Assembly (NCBI GenBank): GCA_023653785.1
Contig: JAMKCH010049269.1
Coordinates: 17,845-81,844 of the forward strand
Direction of reading: 5' to 3'
Length of the DNA: 64,000 bases
Origin: Ophioderma brevispina
Taxonomy: Eukaryota > Echinodermata > Ophiuroidea > Amphilepidida > Ophiodermatidae
Every line of letters starts with the position of its first letter. The stretch's first letter is position 1. The translations under genes were made by a program, and so were the position numbers. Of this stretch, positions 1 to 11,149 are shown in pieces. The notes beneath the pieces were generated by a model. That model saw only the letters and a list, made by a program, of their open reading frames with translations, did not search any database and had not been told where the DNA came from.

Positions 1-379
1 CCTTTGAACATTAGAGTCTCGGAACACCGCAGACCTAGCATATGAACTCTCCGGTCGGTGACCACCAGAAGGCAGGCCACAGTGTGAATGGGAGGGAGTG
101 AAGATATTAGACAAGAACTGAATGGTTCCGGAGGGGCGTCAAAGAAGTTATTTATATCAGAACGGAAACAAGGACATAAAAGGGACCAGGGGCCGCAATA
201 AACCTTTTGGAGTTTACAACTCACTATTACATCAGAAATCGTCACGTGATTTGCTTCACGGTCCGATGGTTTCTGACCAATAGACTGCATCCATCACCAG
301 TTCCATCAATGAGTGAACAAGGAATAGTGATACATTCCGAAAGCTCTCAGGTGAGCAAATTTTTGCTTTGAGTAACTGT
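1..379. other. Non-coding flank, nothing recognised
   Basis: No long open frame, RNA gene or repeat end is visible here. It lies beyond the 3' end of the minus-strand CR1-like LINE that starts at about 380. Confidence 0.5.
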
Positions 380-2365
380 TTATTTATCATCATGACTCAA
401 CCAAAGCAGCGAAGTCTCATCAAAGAATAAAATAATCAATTTGAACCAGGGCAACCATGATTGGTAGGACGTTTCATATAGAAGTCCCATTGATGCAAAT
501 GAGGTATTACAATTGATTCCGCCATGCGCTGTATGGCGTTGTGCAGTAGCACTTGACGGAATAAATAGCAATACCTCATTTGCATCAATGGGACTTATAT
601 GAAACGTCTACCACATGATTAAAACCACTCATTCAGATGGGAAAAGGTGAGTTTTCAGGGCCTTTTTAAATGCATTAAAACTGTGGACAAACGGACGAAT
701 AAAGATGGGGAGAGAGTTCCAAAGGCGCGGACCAGCAACACAAAATGCTTTGTCACCAATTGATCGAAAGGTACGAGAAACGCTAGAAAATTGGCATTCT
801 CAGAGCGCAGACCGTGCCTCCCAGAGGATACCTGATAAAGAGATCGGACCGGTAAGCAGGGATAAGGTGATTTTCCCTTGAAAGTCAGGAGAAGCACCTT
901 AAAGATAACTCTTTCATTTACAGGTAACCAATGAAGCTCTCTCCGCAAGGGGGCAGAAGGATGGAATCTATTGCACTTGAAAATAATCCTGGCAGCCTTG
1001 TTTTGAAGTGTTTGTAACTTTCTTACTTCTCTGTCTGATATACCATACAAAAGTGAGTTTGCATAGTCTAAACGGGACAAAATAAGCGAACTGACTAAAT
1101 GATGGCAGCTTTCAGCAGTGATGAACCGACGAATTCTGTATATTTTCCTGAGATGATAGTTTACAGTTTTAACAATAGAGTTCACATGATCCTTCATAGA
1201 CATAGTTTGATCGAAAACAACCCCCAAAGTTCGTATTTTGGATGATGGAAAATCTTTAATATACCAATTTGAGAGCGAAACATCGCCCAACTTCACACAG
1301 ATTTTAAGGCGATGCTGCAAGACAAAATCTGTTTGCTATTGTTAAGCTTCGCTGTTTCTTGTCCTCCATTCATGAATATCACTTTATACATGATGACAAT
1401 CTCGTTAAAGCTAATTCGGCAGCACCATCTGTTTTTGGATCGAAAGCCAAATAAAGTTGGATATCATCGCGTATATGTGCAAACTTGATACCATTGCTTT
1501 CGAATGATGTTACCAATGCATAATTGTAATAAAACAAAGAAACGTGGTCCAAGGGACCGAACGTGGGGGTATACCACTCCACATATAAGACTCAAATTAT
1601 CCACAAGGACCAATCAGGGGGGCCGCCTTCGACAAGACAGATCACACACAGAAACGCGGAAGTATCGATCACGGAGATACGATGAGATCCACTTAAGCGC
1701 CAAACAGTGATATTGAAAATGAAAATTGGACAGACAAAAGATCAAGAGAATGTGATGATCTACAGTGTCGCAGGCAGCTGAAAGATCCAGTAGTCTACAA
1801 AAAAAAAACCGCTATTCCCTTTATCCATATCAGTCATAATATCATTATTTACCCGAAGTAAAGTGTTTCTGTGCTGTGTGGAGCCCTATAGGCCGACTGG
1901 AACGCTTCATGAAGACCATGAGTGCACAGATGATTTTGTAACTGGGCGGCGGCAATTTTTTCCATAATTGGAATAGTAACTAATATAGAAACAGGACGAT
2001 AATTGTGCAAAAAAATTTTTATCAAGAGTAACTGCTTTAGAACAGAACCAACTGAAACTATTGCTTCACGAAGTTGGGAAGGAAAATCGCCACTATGCCG
2101 AATTTGTTTACAAAAATTTACAAAACCTTACACATGATACTAACATTCTCTTTTAATAACCACATGGGCAATGTGTCAAGCCACATGACTTGCTTTTGAA
2201 AAATCAGAATAGGTTTTTTCAATGTCTTCAATACTGAAAGACTTGAAGCTATCAAATGGTGGAATATCAGAGTCAACAAGTTCATAAGCACTTTTTGCCC
2301 GATCGGTAAACTGATGGTAAACTCCAAACTGATCCTGATGAAATTTTGAAGGAAACTGCATATTG
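380..2365 (-). pseudogene. CR1-like LINE reverse transcriptase remnant
   Basis: Read on the minus strand this is the reverse transcriptase of a non-LTR retrotransposon, split over several frames. A finger-region motif NYRPVS lies near 2000, followed by a QLQNHL...AFQSAYR stretch near 1900. The catalytic block near 1460 reads IRDD instead of the usual YADD, so the active site is degraded. The C-terminal thumb (1320-655) is the longest intact piece, with LGVVFDQTMSM, LILSRLDYANSLLYG and LHWLPVNERVIFK, a signature of CR1/L2-type LINEs. The 3' tail ends near 385 in an ATGATAAATAAA-type sequence and is interrupted by a 152-bp MITE. It is a dead fragment; the clade is inferred from motifs only. Confidence 0.8.
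462..613. mobile_element. 152-bp foldback MITE inside a LINE tail
   Basis: The two halves are near-perfect inverted repeats of about 55 bp, starting TGGTAGGACGTTTCATATAG on the left and ending ...GAAACGTCTACCA on the right. The element is flanked by direct repeats CATGAT (456-461 and 614-619), which fit a 6-bp target-site duplication. It has no coding capacity. It sits in the 3' untranslated tail of the minus-strand CR1-like LINE, so it inserted later. Confidence 0.85.
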
Positions 2366-2689
2366 CACTTTATATAGCCTGTACTTCATTATACTGCCAT
2401 GCTTCCTTAAACAGGCCAGGTTGTTCATTTATGGGATCAAACTATTAATTCCCAACGTCTCTCTGAGTAGATAAAAGAGCACTTTGAATAGGCCTATTCT
2501 AAGGCAGAGTTGCTTTTGACTCTGAAATCCATGCCCCATAATAAATCTCCTGGTTTGATGGCCTTCCAGTGGAATTTTATATCGTATTTTTTCATGACAT
2601 TGCCGATTTAAGATTACTAATTGATTCTTAAATTTCTTTTGGAAAAATGGAGATTTTAGTCATCTCAAAGGAAGAAATGGGGTATGACG
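2366..2689. other. Spacer between two LINE remnants
   Basis: No open frame or repeat end could be recognised. It may contain further decayed parts of either neighbouring LINE. Confidence 0.4.
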
Positions 2690-4962
2690 TGCTACCCAAA
2701 AGGATCGTGATCCTAATTTTGTTTAAAAATTAATCGCCCCATTTTCTTTTATTGAACAACTGGAATATAAATCATTGCAAAAACCATGGGCATAAATGCG
2801 ACCCTTCAAATCGGTCTTGATGGGATTATTATGACATCAAAATGGTTTCATGAAGGGACGGAATATTGGTTGTAATATTCATATTGATCTGATTGAGGGA
2901 TGCTGGTATAATGGATATTCCAGGGTCAATTGTCTTGCATTTGATCGTGTTTGAACATGGTTTTTCTATTTGAGGGTTTTCTAAACCGATTCAAATCTTG
3001 GTGATTAATTTTATTCAATGGAGTCAAAACCTTTATAGAAAGAAAAGTTAGTGATAAATAATGGGTTCTTCGTCGCCTAATTAGTAGGTCTCGTGGGATA
3101 TTTCAGGGCTGCCCGATATCACCTTTTTGTTTCCTTTTGGTGATGTGAAATTGCTTGCTCTTGCTCTAGGTAGTGATAACATCAAGGTATTAAAGTGGGC
3201 AACACGGAAAAAAAAGATTAATTGGCTTGGCAAGACACCACAGTTTTTTACAGGGAGATTTGGGGTCTTTTCAGGCCACCCCTTTTTAGCACTTGATAAG
3301 TTTGCTACTTTTTTCAGGTTGCAGATAAATTTGTCCAAGTCTGAGGCTAGTCGTATCGGTACGTTTGAAAGACATACTTGTTTCCATTTCAGGATGCAGG
3401 TCTTAAGTGGGCGATCCAAAAACAACTTTTAAACATCAGGTATTATACTTTCTCTAACGTTGAATCCCTTATGAGCTTAATTTATCCCCAACTTAGATTG
3501 AGCAAAACTTTTAACTGCTGGAGACGTAGGAATTTATCTATTATGGGTAAATTACTGTTTTAAAGTCCTTGTTGTTACCTCAACTCTTTAGCTTTTCGTT
3601 CTTGGTATAATATCCCTAAGACGCTTCTTTCAAGAAGTTGAATCAACTCTTTTACAAGTTCATTGAATGGTGGTAATGACAGAGAGAGTCAACGGGATAT
3701 TTTATGTAATGATTATGATAATGGAGGGGGTTCCGAATGATTGACCCCCCTTTCCTTTTGTTTTCTGGCGCAAAAGTGATTTGGGTTAAACAGCTGCTCG
3801 ATCCTGACTACTCCAGTTTTGGGAAAAACATTAGAACTTTGTATTTGGAAAAATTTTCACCCGACGGACAGTTGTTGAGGTCCGATTGCTCCTGATTCTG
3901 TTTGAATACGCTTATAATGGTCACATTGAAAAGTATTCAACTTGGTATTTGTACAAAACAAAATCAAGGAAGAAGTTGGGTGTCTGATTTTCAACATTAA
4001 GACCCAATTTGGTGTGGAACAAAAATGTTCGTTTGAAAACAAAAAGTTCTTCTTCTATCCAATTTGTGGATGAAAAGGGATCATTGTAATTGATCTTTTC
4101 TTGGTATAATTTTGTTAAACTTCGAATATTTAGTATTGAATTTGATATTCCCATTAGTGATCGAAGGAAGTATAAATCTTAATGAATGGTTTAATTGGAA
4201 TGGTTTCAAAACCCCAAGAATATTCAAGAAAATGTTTTGAAAAAATCTAGATTTCTGTGGGGTGAGAAAAAGTTTCCAAAGAATGTTTACTCCATTTGAG
4301 GAGACCAGGCAATTATTGAGGTTGAAAATAAATGGGATGATCTTAGATATCATTGAGGAAATGGAGTGGAATCAAATTAAGAATGCTAACTTCAAATGCA
4401 CTAATTGAAACCAGTTCGTTAGTGAGAGTTTTCAATGGGCACTATGCACCAAATCAAAGTTTTCTCAATAAAATTGGTAGAACCAATTACTAATTGTTAT
4501 TTTGTAATAAATTTCCTGAAACTTCTTCTATTTTTTGTGAATGTGATAAAGTCTCCCCTCTGTGGGACGATCTGATTGTTGATTAATAGGTTAGGGATTC
4601 GTCATTATCTCAAATTTTGAAAAAATGTTTGGTGTACAGGGACTTACCCAAGCATAACAGCTTTATCAATTTTCTTTTTTTGTGCTTGAAATTTATATCA
4701 AAGATTGTTGTAAATTCCAAAAATTAAATCCGAATTTTGTTGCTTTTTAAATTTAGTCAAATTAAACGAATACTGAATTATAAAAATTGCTGAAATTAAA
4801 GGGAGCTTAGGCAGAATTTTTAAAAAATGGACCTTGATCTTGAAAACCTGAAAGCTTAATTTTTCCAAACCTGGTTTTATTATTTTTTATGTTATACGCA
4901 TGGCACCATTTATCTTTTCAGGTATAGGGATATCATCTTGTGAGTTGTGTATGTTGTGTGTG

Positions 4963-4994
<32 letters not shown>

Positions 4995-5213
4995 GTTTTT
5001 GAAATGTTGTTATATGGTTGTTTTGTTTTATAGTTTAGATCGTGTTTTTGTCAACTCATATTACAAAAACCTGTACAATTAAGGTCTATACATAGTATTT
5101 AAGTCTGTTTTTATACCATTTTCACGTATACTTTGTACAAGTTGATTCTGTCTTAGAAGGGAGGGGTTTGGTGGACCATTGATGTATTTCTTCTTACCTG
5201 TTTAGTACAGGTA

Positions 5214-5246
<33 letters not shown>
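2690..5246 (+). pseudogene. L1/Tx1-like LINE remnant with poly(A) tail
   Basis: The plus strand carries scrambled but recognisable L1/Tx1-type reverse transcriptase. GFMKGRNIGCNIHIDLIEG lies near 2850, QGCPISPFLF near 3110, and INLSKSEASRIGTF near 3330-3370. A WRRRNLSIMGKLL block lies at 3522-3560, and a C-terminal CECDKVSPLWDDL block at about 4530-4580. Frameshifts and stops are frequent. The 3' end is a terminal GTACAGGTAATAAA followed by 31 A residues (5216-5246). A second copy at 56400-57905 has the same 3' end, which fixes the orientation and the terminus. A 29-base T run (4963-4991) interrupts the 3' part. The family assignment rests on motif style. Confidence 0.75.
4963..4991. repeat. 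Poly(T) run, 29 bases
   Basis: Uninterrupted T homopolymer inside the 3' region of the L1/Tx1-like LINE. It could be the tail of a minus-strand retroposed insertion, but no body could be recognised. Confidence 0.8.
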
Positions 5247-5248
<2 letters not shown>

Positions 5249-5454
5249 TCTGTTCAATATTAAGCAAGTGATGGCCGCCAGAGGCATTATGGAAACTAAA
5301 GTCCCGGAACAATAACATGATCTAGTCAATGTGGAAATGAAACGGACAGGTGTCCCCGGGATTTACAATGTAATATTGTGAATCGGTAAGCGAAAACTCA
5401 ACCAGGTAGAAAGACAAGCACAGGATTCCACAGGAGGGATATCAGAATACCTGG

Positions 5455-6400
5455 CACGTTAAGGATTTGTGGGAGACAAGTTACCAACTACTGAGTAGCG
5501 ATGATGAAAGCCGTGAATTAGCTGTGTTACTCAACAAAGACGAAGACGTCTTGGCAGGGCAAGTCAAGGGAAGATATTGGATGACACAAATGTAGTCAGA
5601 CACACAATAAACACAGGAAAACACATTAAAACACATTAAACAACCACTCACGCGGCAACCAATTGAAAGACGATGCCTTTTTAGAATCGCCAATGTTTTC
5701 GACAGACTGCACTGTGAAGACTGAAACTACGACCAGATAAATGTTCTTCTTCCAGAAAAGAGAAGAAAGTATAGTCTTGTCTGTGTCGCCGGATGGCATT
5801 AAAACCGATCCTGCTAAAGTTGAAGCGGGTGAATGTGAAAGAGTGGCCCATTACCCGTGAACGTAAAAACAGTCAGAAGTTTTCTAGGACCTCTGTGGGG
5901 TACTACCGCGATTTGTGAAAGTACTCTATCAAAAGTAGCGGTCTCCTTGCAAAGCTAACGAGAAATATGTTCGCTTTGTGTGGTCCAGGGATGAAATGTC
6001 AAGAGCATTTCAGACATAAAAGAGTTCTTACATCTGAGCCAATCTTAGCATACCTGTGTGTAGAAGGGCGGTACATCCTCGATACGGACACTAGTGACAA
6101 CGCCATTGGGGCTGTACTATGCAGGGTGAACAGGAGCGTGTGATTGCTTATATGAGCAAATCGCTTCTCCAGAGCCGAACAGAAGGGTTGTGGTACAAGT
6201 AAATGAAATGTGGCGTGTGCCCTGTGATGCTTTTAAAAATTCAAACAGTTCTGTACGCAGACGGGTTTTGAAGTGCGTACAGACAACGCTGCAGTAAGTT
6301 GGATGCAGAAAATCAAAGATCCAGAACGTCAGATGGCTCGGTGGTTGGAGCAACTAAAACTAACGGGACGTTCAATCTCTCACCGTCGGTGAGAAAAGCG
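5455..6400 (+). pseudogene. Ty3/Gypsy-like pol remnant, internally deleted
   Basis: Fragments match the order of a Gypsy polyprotein. A pre-RT linker lies at about 5460-5560 (SSDDESRELAVLLNKDEDVF). After a gap where most of the reverse transcriptase is missing, VSPDGIKTDPAKVEAG follows (about 5788-5835), then the connection region near 5880-5960. The RNase H start ILDTDTSDNAIGAVLC lies at about 6074-6122, then VIAYMSKSL, and a later TDNAAVSWMQKIKDPERQ block near 6280-6330. The frames do not join and stops are common. No long terminal repeats or primer-binding site were found nearby. This is a dead copy of an LTR retrotransposon, with most of the RT palm deleted. Confidence 0.75.
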
Positions 6401-6705
6401 TTCATTAAATGTGACAGTGTCACGGAAACCTTGCACCCTGTGCGGTATGGTTGCCGTGCCGGGAATCGAACCCTTATTCCATTTACACAGGGAACATTTC
6501 AATTGATTGTACTTCCTTGAAATTGGAATTTTAATTTTTTTCTCTGTTAATTGTTTAAGGTAGGCATGATTTAAAGCAATAGGGTTAATGGTGATAACAC
6601 TGTCAATTTTAATATGAAAAAATCGGCTTTTGAATTTACACGAACCACTTTGGTGTTCCCCTAAATATTTATATAGAAAACGTTTATAATGATTTTTTGA
6701 CATAA

Positions 6706-7270
6706 ACCAGAAAATTCAAATGAGCCTTGCGCTTACATCGAACTTTTTGAAAACTTATTTTATGTTGATATCTACTCTAGAAGACCCAAATTACATATAT
6801 TTAACAAAAAACTTTTAGGAATCTTGTATTTTTAACGGGTGTTGCAAAATACACATCATTTTCCCATAGACTTTGTACAGTAACGGTTTAGCAACGTCTA
6901 CAATGAAATTGTTTGTTTTCAGCACATAAAGGGTTAATTATTTTAATGTTACTATTATTTGTTTACTTATATGTATGTGTGAACATATATCAGCAAAAAA
7001 AATTTGCTTTGGTTCTTTGATTTTTTTAAATATTCTCAGTTGACTTCCGTTAGTGCCCAAGGGGGGGGTTCCATGGGACCCTCACTAATTAACTCATTAA
7101 CGGCTTGGCCGATTTTAATTTTGTTTTGGGTTTTTATGAAAAGAGCGCATTTAAAAGTCAGACAATTACAAAAAATTTCGGCGCGAAAAACCCACGCGTA
7201 AAGCGGCCAGCGCGAAAACAAATTTGGAGGGTCCCTAGGACCCCCCCCCCCCCCCTTGGTCACTTAAGTG
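6706..7270. repeat. MITE-like repeat, copy A (left-truncated)
   Basis: This stretch is closely similar, in the same orientation, to 24866-25414. Shared blocks include GAAAATTCAAATGAGCC at the left and a GCGCATTTAAAAGTCAGAC block near the right. The right end (7251-7269) is the inverse complement of the left end of copy B (TTTAACACTTAAGTGACCA), so the family has terminal inverted repeats. Copy A has lost its left end. A 16- to 17-base C run precedes the right terminus. No coding sequence. Confidence 0.75.
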
Positions 7271-7272
7271 TT

Positions 7273-7827
7273 AAAGGGACATGAGGACATTTCCAGAAAG
7301 AAGTGCCCCGTTTTTTTTCGAACCCGTTTTTTTTTTTTGCATACTTGGAATGCTTACCAATGTATTAGAAGCCGAATTCGCCGTCTTTATGTAATAAAAG
7401 AACTACCCGCATTCTGGTTCCACATGGGAATCCGGATATTTAAAACTAAAACCGCTCTACTTCTGTAACAAAATACATGTATATAATGGAAATGACCTTT
7501 CGTTTTACCATTTAGCCATTTTAACTCCAAAACCAATGATCATAGATGGTACAAACTATACATTTTTTAGAATCCTTATGACTAGACGGACACTATGGCA
7601 TACATTTCAACATGATTAGAGCATTTTAAAAGTTTGACCCCTGTGTAACATTAAATTGACCACTATTGAAAAAGTGACCACAATTTGAGAGTACTAACTA
7701 CCTAGCATTGATAAAGATCGAGATTCCATACTAACTACCAAAGGTCTCAAAATTTTTCTGTAGTGGGGGCGGGGGGGGGGCGGTGAACGATGATGTTTGA
7801 CCTTGTTCCATGCTCCTGCTCTATTAG
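7273..7827. other. Non-coding; presumed region 5' of the receptor exon
   Basis: No exon was found here apart from an ATG at 7810. It is in frame with the receptor signal peptide but is followed by TAG at 7825. A G-rich run lies at about 7764-7781. The first receptor exon or promoter may be here or further upstream, but neither can be shown. Confidence 0.4.
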
Positions 7828-8022
7828 GAGCCGTTGTTGCTGAGGGGGCTTACTTTGTGTGTTGTGTTTATATTAGGAGTGTTCGGCGGATGGAGTCCCC
7901 AAAAGACATTACTTGAAAAGTTACTCCGTGATTATGGCAATCGATCACTGCGACCTGTTAGAAACTTCTCTGACATTACCGTGGTTCACTTTCGAATGCT
8001 TATCGCACAACTCATTGAATTT
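7828..8022 (+). CDS. Nicotinic acetylcholine receptor alpha-like, signal peptide/N-terminal exon
   Basis: First recognised exon of a pentameric ligand-gated cation channel subunit of the plasma membrane. It encodes a hydrophobic signal segment (LTLCVVFILGVFGGWS) followed by TLLEKLLRDYGNRSLRPV, the family's N-terminal helix and RPV turn, and two N-glycosylation sequons (NRS, NFS). It ends LIAQLIEF at a GTAAGT donor. The 5' border is uncertain. An acceptor-like TATTAG ends at 7827 after a pyrimidine-rich tract. Another TATTAG at 7871-7876 would give a 146-bp exon starting in phase 1, a size and phase seen in vertebrate orthologues. An upstream in-frame ATG (7810) is cut off by TAG at 7825. The exon is sure; the start is not. 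Confidence 0.85.
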
Positions 8023-8129
8023 GTAAGTATATCGCATAAAGATGAGTCGATATTGATGCTAATAATAAAAGTCTGTCGATTAATAAACTACAGCCTGTCT
8101 CAAAAAAGTGGTATCACGTAGTCCGGTTT

Positions 8130-9330
8130 TGCTCTCTATCCACGATTCACATTTCATTGAACGCGTTCAGCGAAAGAATCGGTGTCCAGAAGAAAATCGG
8201 GTCATTTATTGAGTAAATGCGACGCCATATTTAACTTCACCAAATTTCAGTAAAAATTTCCATGTGTTACGGTACCTTGACCAAGGCCAAAACCACCTCA
8301 AAACTATGGATTCAAACTCCGAATAACTAGACAATACCCTGTGAACTTGATTACAAATTTTAAAACAAAGTATTATTTCAATTGTGTGTTTCAAATAAAT
8401 CAATCTCATCAAACATCATTAGGTATAATCTAATAAAGTTTGTTAATTATGACTACGAACTTACTACCTGGTGTGTGCCGCGACGCGGGCTGCAGCCAGA
8501 TTACTATACAGGTGCAGAACTTGCAAAGACTCCTGCGAATATTTCCAGCTCAAATTCAATTTTCCATAGCGGGACGTGTCCCACGACTACTTTCTTACTG
8601 AAGAATACCAGCTCCTAATGACTCCCGAAGCGCGGAGGTCGACTACATATTAAGTCCAAAAGTTCTTGTAATCTTGTTTATCCTTGATACTCAGCGGCCA
8701 CGAAATGCGAAACGCGAAGACGGCCTACACACTCGGACAAAACTGCTGGAGCTGAGACCACTATGACAATGTCCCACTATATGGAAGTTTGTACTAGACT
8801 GTGATTCCTTCACTGTCACTTTGAACTCTACGAACATAACTGGAGCACGATGGGGTTAAACTCTCCTTGGAGTAATGTGATGTTAGGTTCTAGACGTTTC
8901 TCCGGTTTTCTGTTGAATTCTAATTGCTTTGCACCTACAGTTAGCACACCACAGGTATATTTTTATAAATCATGTGACTTAGAATTAATTTTAATATTTT
9001 ATGTGCTAATTTATGACTTAATCTACCAAGTGAAATAAATCATTGCTAATTCTTTGGGGCCTGTAACAACATGGAATGTCCTATTAACGTTCAATCAACG
9101 TCCTCATCACTCATAACAATCATTCAAAATAAGTACTCGATACATGTATCAGTTTTCTGAGGAGTGAATGAATCATATATACAATAGTAAGACCCAGATC
9201 TTGGTGACAACCTTTGGGGTTTAAGTATTGTCTATTTTGTAGACCAAATAATGCCACATCTTGAAAAATTGTTGAAATATAAAACCATTATCACTGGCGT
9301 TCACATTTAAGATCCACTTTATTTGACAAT
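8130..9330. repeat. Intronic copy of the 54.7-55.5 kb repeat, split
   Basis: Two blocks (about 8130-8420 and 9050-9330) are similar, in the same order and orientation, to 54880-55000 and 55030-55280. The match includes GTTCAGCG...GTGTCCAGAA and GGAGTGAATGAATC. The middle block 8420-9050 is absent from the other copy. No coding signal. Confidence 0.6.
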
Positions 9331-9756
9331 CAATCACTATAATCAATATTTAAATATTCTATTAATTTAACGTAGGCCTGATTTATTATTGAAGAAGCAT
9401 AAAATATTTTTTCCTTTCCTAATTCACGAAGGCGAAAAAGCATGAGAATTAGTATAACATGTTCGCCGTTATTTGAATGACATCCATTAGTTATAACAAT
9501 TACCAATATAATTTATTCAAAATATTTAGCGCAAATAGTTACATCTACGTGGCAATTTTTATATTTTTTTGGGCACCTCTCAAGGGTTACCCCCGTCATA
9601 ATAACTATGATTCTTCAAACAATCGCAGTGTTAATTTTCCGTTCTCCGTCGCTATAAAAGCCTTCAAACTATCCACCATGACATGGTTCTCACCTTTACA
9701 ATACAACTACGGTAGATGATGGACCTTCCTTTCCATTTATCCTCTTTCTTTTTTAG
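9331..9756. other. Receptor intron, nothing recognised
   Basis: AT-rich intron sequence. Its last bases form the pyrimidine-rich acceptor (CTCTTTCTTTTTTAG) of the next exon. Confidence 0.5.
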
Positions 9757-9801
9757 GATGAACGCAGGCAACAACTGACGATAAATGGATGGTTGAAGGA
9801 G
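9757..9801 (+). CDS. nAChR alpha-like, 45-bp extracellular exon
   Basis: A 15-codon exon reading DERRQQLTINGWLKE between a strong acceptor (TTTTTTAG) and GTAGGA. It corresponds to the conserved DEKNQ..TTN.WL strand of the ligand-binding domain. Its 45-bp length and phase-0 borders match the equivalent exon of vertebrate nicotinic receptor genes. It joins LIAQLIEF upstream and LWIDEYFRW downstream without a frame change. It is too short to show up as an open frame and was found by motif and splice sites. Confidence 0.9.
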
Positions 9802-10180
9802 GTAGGACTCACTTCTTTGTGTTATAATTGTGATATAGCAGCTATAGAGGTGAGTGAACAAGACCGATCTATTGTAGCAGTTTGGTTATAATCAATACAC
9901 CTCGCTTGTAAACAAGCGTGAAAATGGCTGAGATTTGAACTATCGCACTCGTGGGCATCCAATATCTGTATACTGAAAATATCATATAATAAGTTTGTTT
10001 CCACGTTCAAAGAAAATGTCAAATGTGTGAAATTAAAATACTTTCCCGCCAGTCATCCAAGTTTAGGGTGATTCCTGACAGTTTAATTCATTCCGAGAAA
10101 AAATGCAATTTTTGAAGCTGAGGACTACGAAACATGAAAGTTTAATAACTGAAATGTATATGGATACAATTTGTATCGAA

Positions 10181-10540
10181 GTTCATATTTGTGCAATGAG
10201 CGGTAAGTTGGTGAATTTAAGCTTCTACTATTGAGGTTCATATTTGTGCAATGAATGGTAAGTTGGTGAATTTAGCTTCTGCTATTGAGGTTCATATGTG
10301 TGCAATGAGCGATGAGTTGGTGATTTTAAGCTTCTATTATTAAGGTTCATATTTGTGAAATCAGCGGCAAGTTGGTGAATTTAAGCTTCTACTGTTGAGG
10401 TTCTTATTTGTGCAATGAGCGGTAAGTTGGTGAATTTAAGCTTCTGCTATTGAGGTTCATATTTGTGCAATGAGTGGTGAGTTGGTGAATTTAAGCTTCT
10501 CCTATTGAGGTTCATATTTGTCCAATGAGCGGTAAGTTGG
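10181..10540. repeat. 55-bp minisatellite, seven units, in a receptor intron
   Basis: Seven head-to-tail units begin with GTTCATATTTGTGCAATGAG or a close variant at 10181, 10236, 10290, 10345, 10400, 10455 and 10510, so the period is 54-55 bp. The unit body continues GTAAGTTGGTGAATTTAAGC. Units differ by a few substitutions. There are no unique spacers, so this is a plain tandem repeat. Confidence 0.95.
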
Positions 10541-11012
10541 TCAAAACAATAAAGGTCACTCTGTCTAAACTATTCATTTGGCTATTTGTAATAAGAACAA
10601 AGTCATTGCCATCGTTGTCGCAGTGTGAAGTGAATGGATGAGCCTTTATGAATACACCTTCAGTTACAAAATACTTCAATTTAATAACTTCGTGGATATG
10701 CATTGTGTTCATATAAGTCAAATTGAACGGTAATTATATTTTCTCAATAAATATCGCTGAATATGAACCTGAACTATTAATCTATTGACAAGGGCACATT
10801 TGACGTGTTTTCGTATTTTAATATCATAACCTGCACTACAAACATTATTTCACTATTAAAACTAGAGGTAATTCTCAGCATGCTTTACCTTAGAAGGGAT
10901 AACTTTCACTAAACGATCCCGGCGCTCGACAATTTGTTTTGGTGTACACGTAATTATATTTACATATTTCACTAAATATGCTTCCTTCGTTCCCTTAATA
11001 TCTTTTGTTTAG
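10541..11012. other. Receptor intron, nothing recognised
   Basis: AT-rich intron sequence between the minisatellite and the next acceptor (TTTTGTTTAG, ending at 11012). Confidence 0.5.
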
Positions 11013-11122
11013 TTATGGATAGATGAATATTTTCGATGGAATCCGGCTGATCACGGAGGCATAGAAGAGCTCGCAGTTTCGACTGCAGACATTTGGCTGC
11101 CAGATATCACACTATATGACAA
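11013..11122 (+). CDS. nAChR alpha-like, 110-bp loop-A exon
   Basis: This exon encodes LWIDEYFRWNPADHGGIEEL, then AVSTADIWLPDITLYD and the first two bases of Asn. It holds the WNP..GGI motif and the loop-A WLPDI.LYN element of the agonist site. It runs from a TTTAG acceptor to a GTGAGT donor and leaves in phase 2. Its length, 110 bp, is that of the corresponding exon in vertebrate nicotinic receptor genes. The next exon starts with the single base that completes the Asn codon. Confidence 0.95.
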
Positions 11123-11149
11123 GTGAGTGTTAATAGTCGTCCTATTCGT

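Noticed and set aside
6445..6480. Possible tRNA gene on the minus strand
   Set aside because: Only a B-box-like GGTTCGATTCC is present. No A box, anticodon arm or paired acceptor stem could be found.
10181..10540. Possible CRISPR-like array
   Set aside because: Units are contiguous with no unique spacers, and the context is an animal gene intron. It is a minisatellite.
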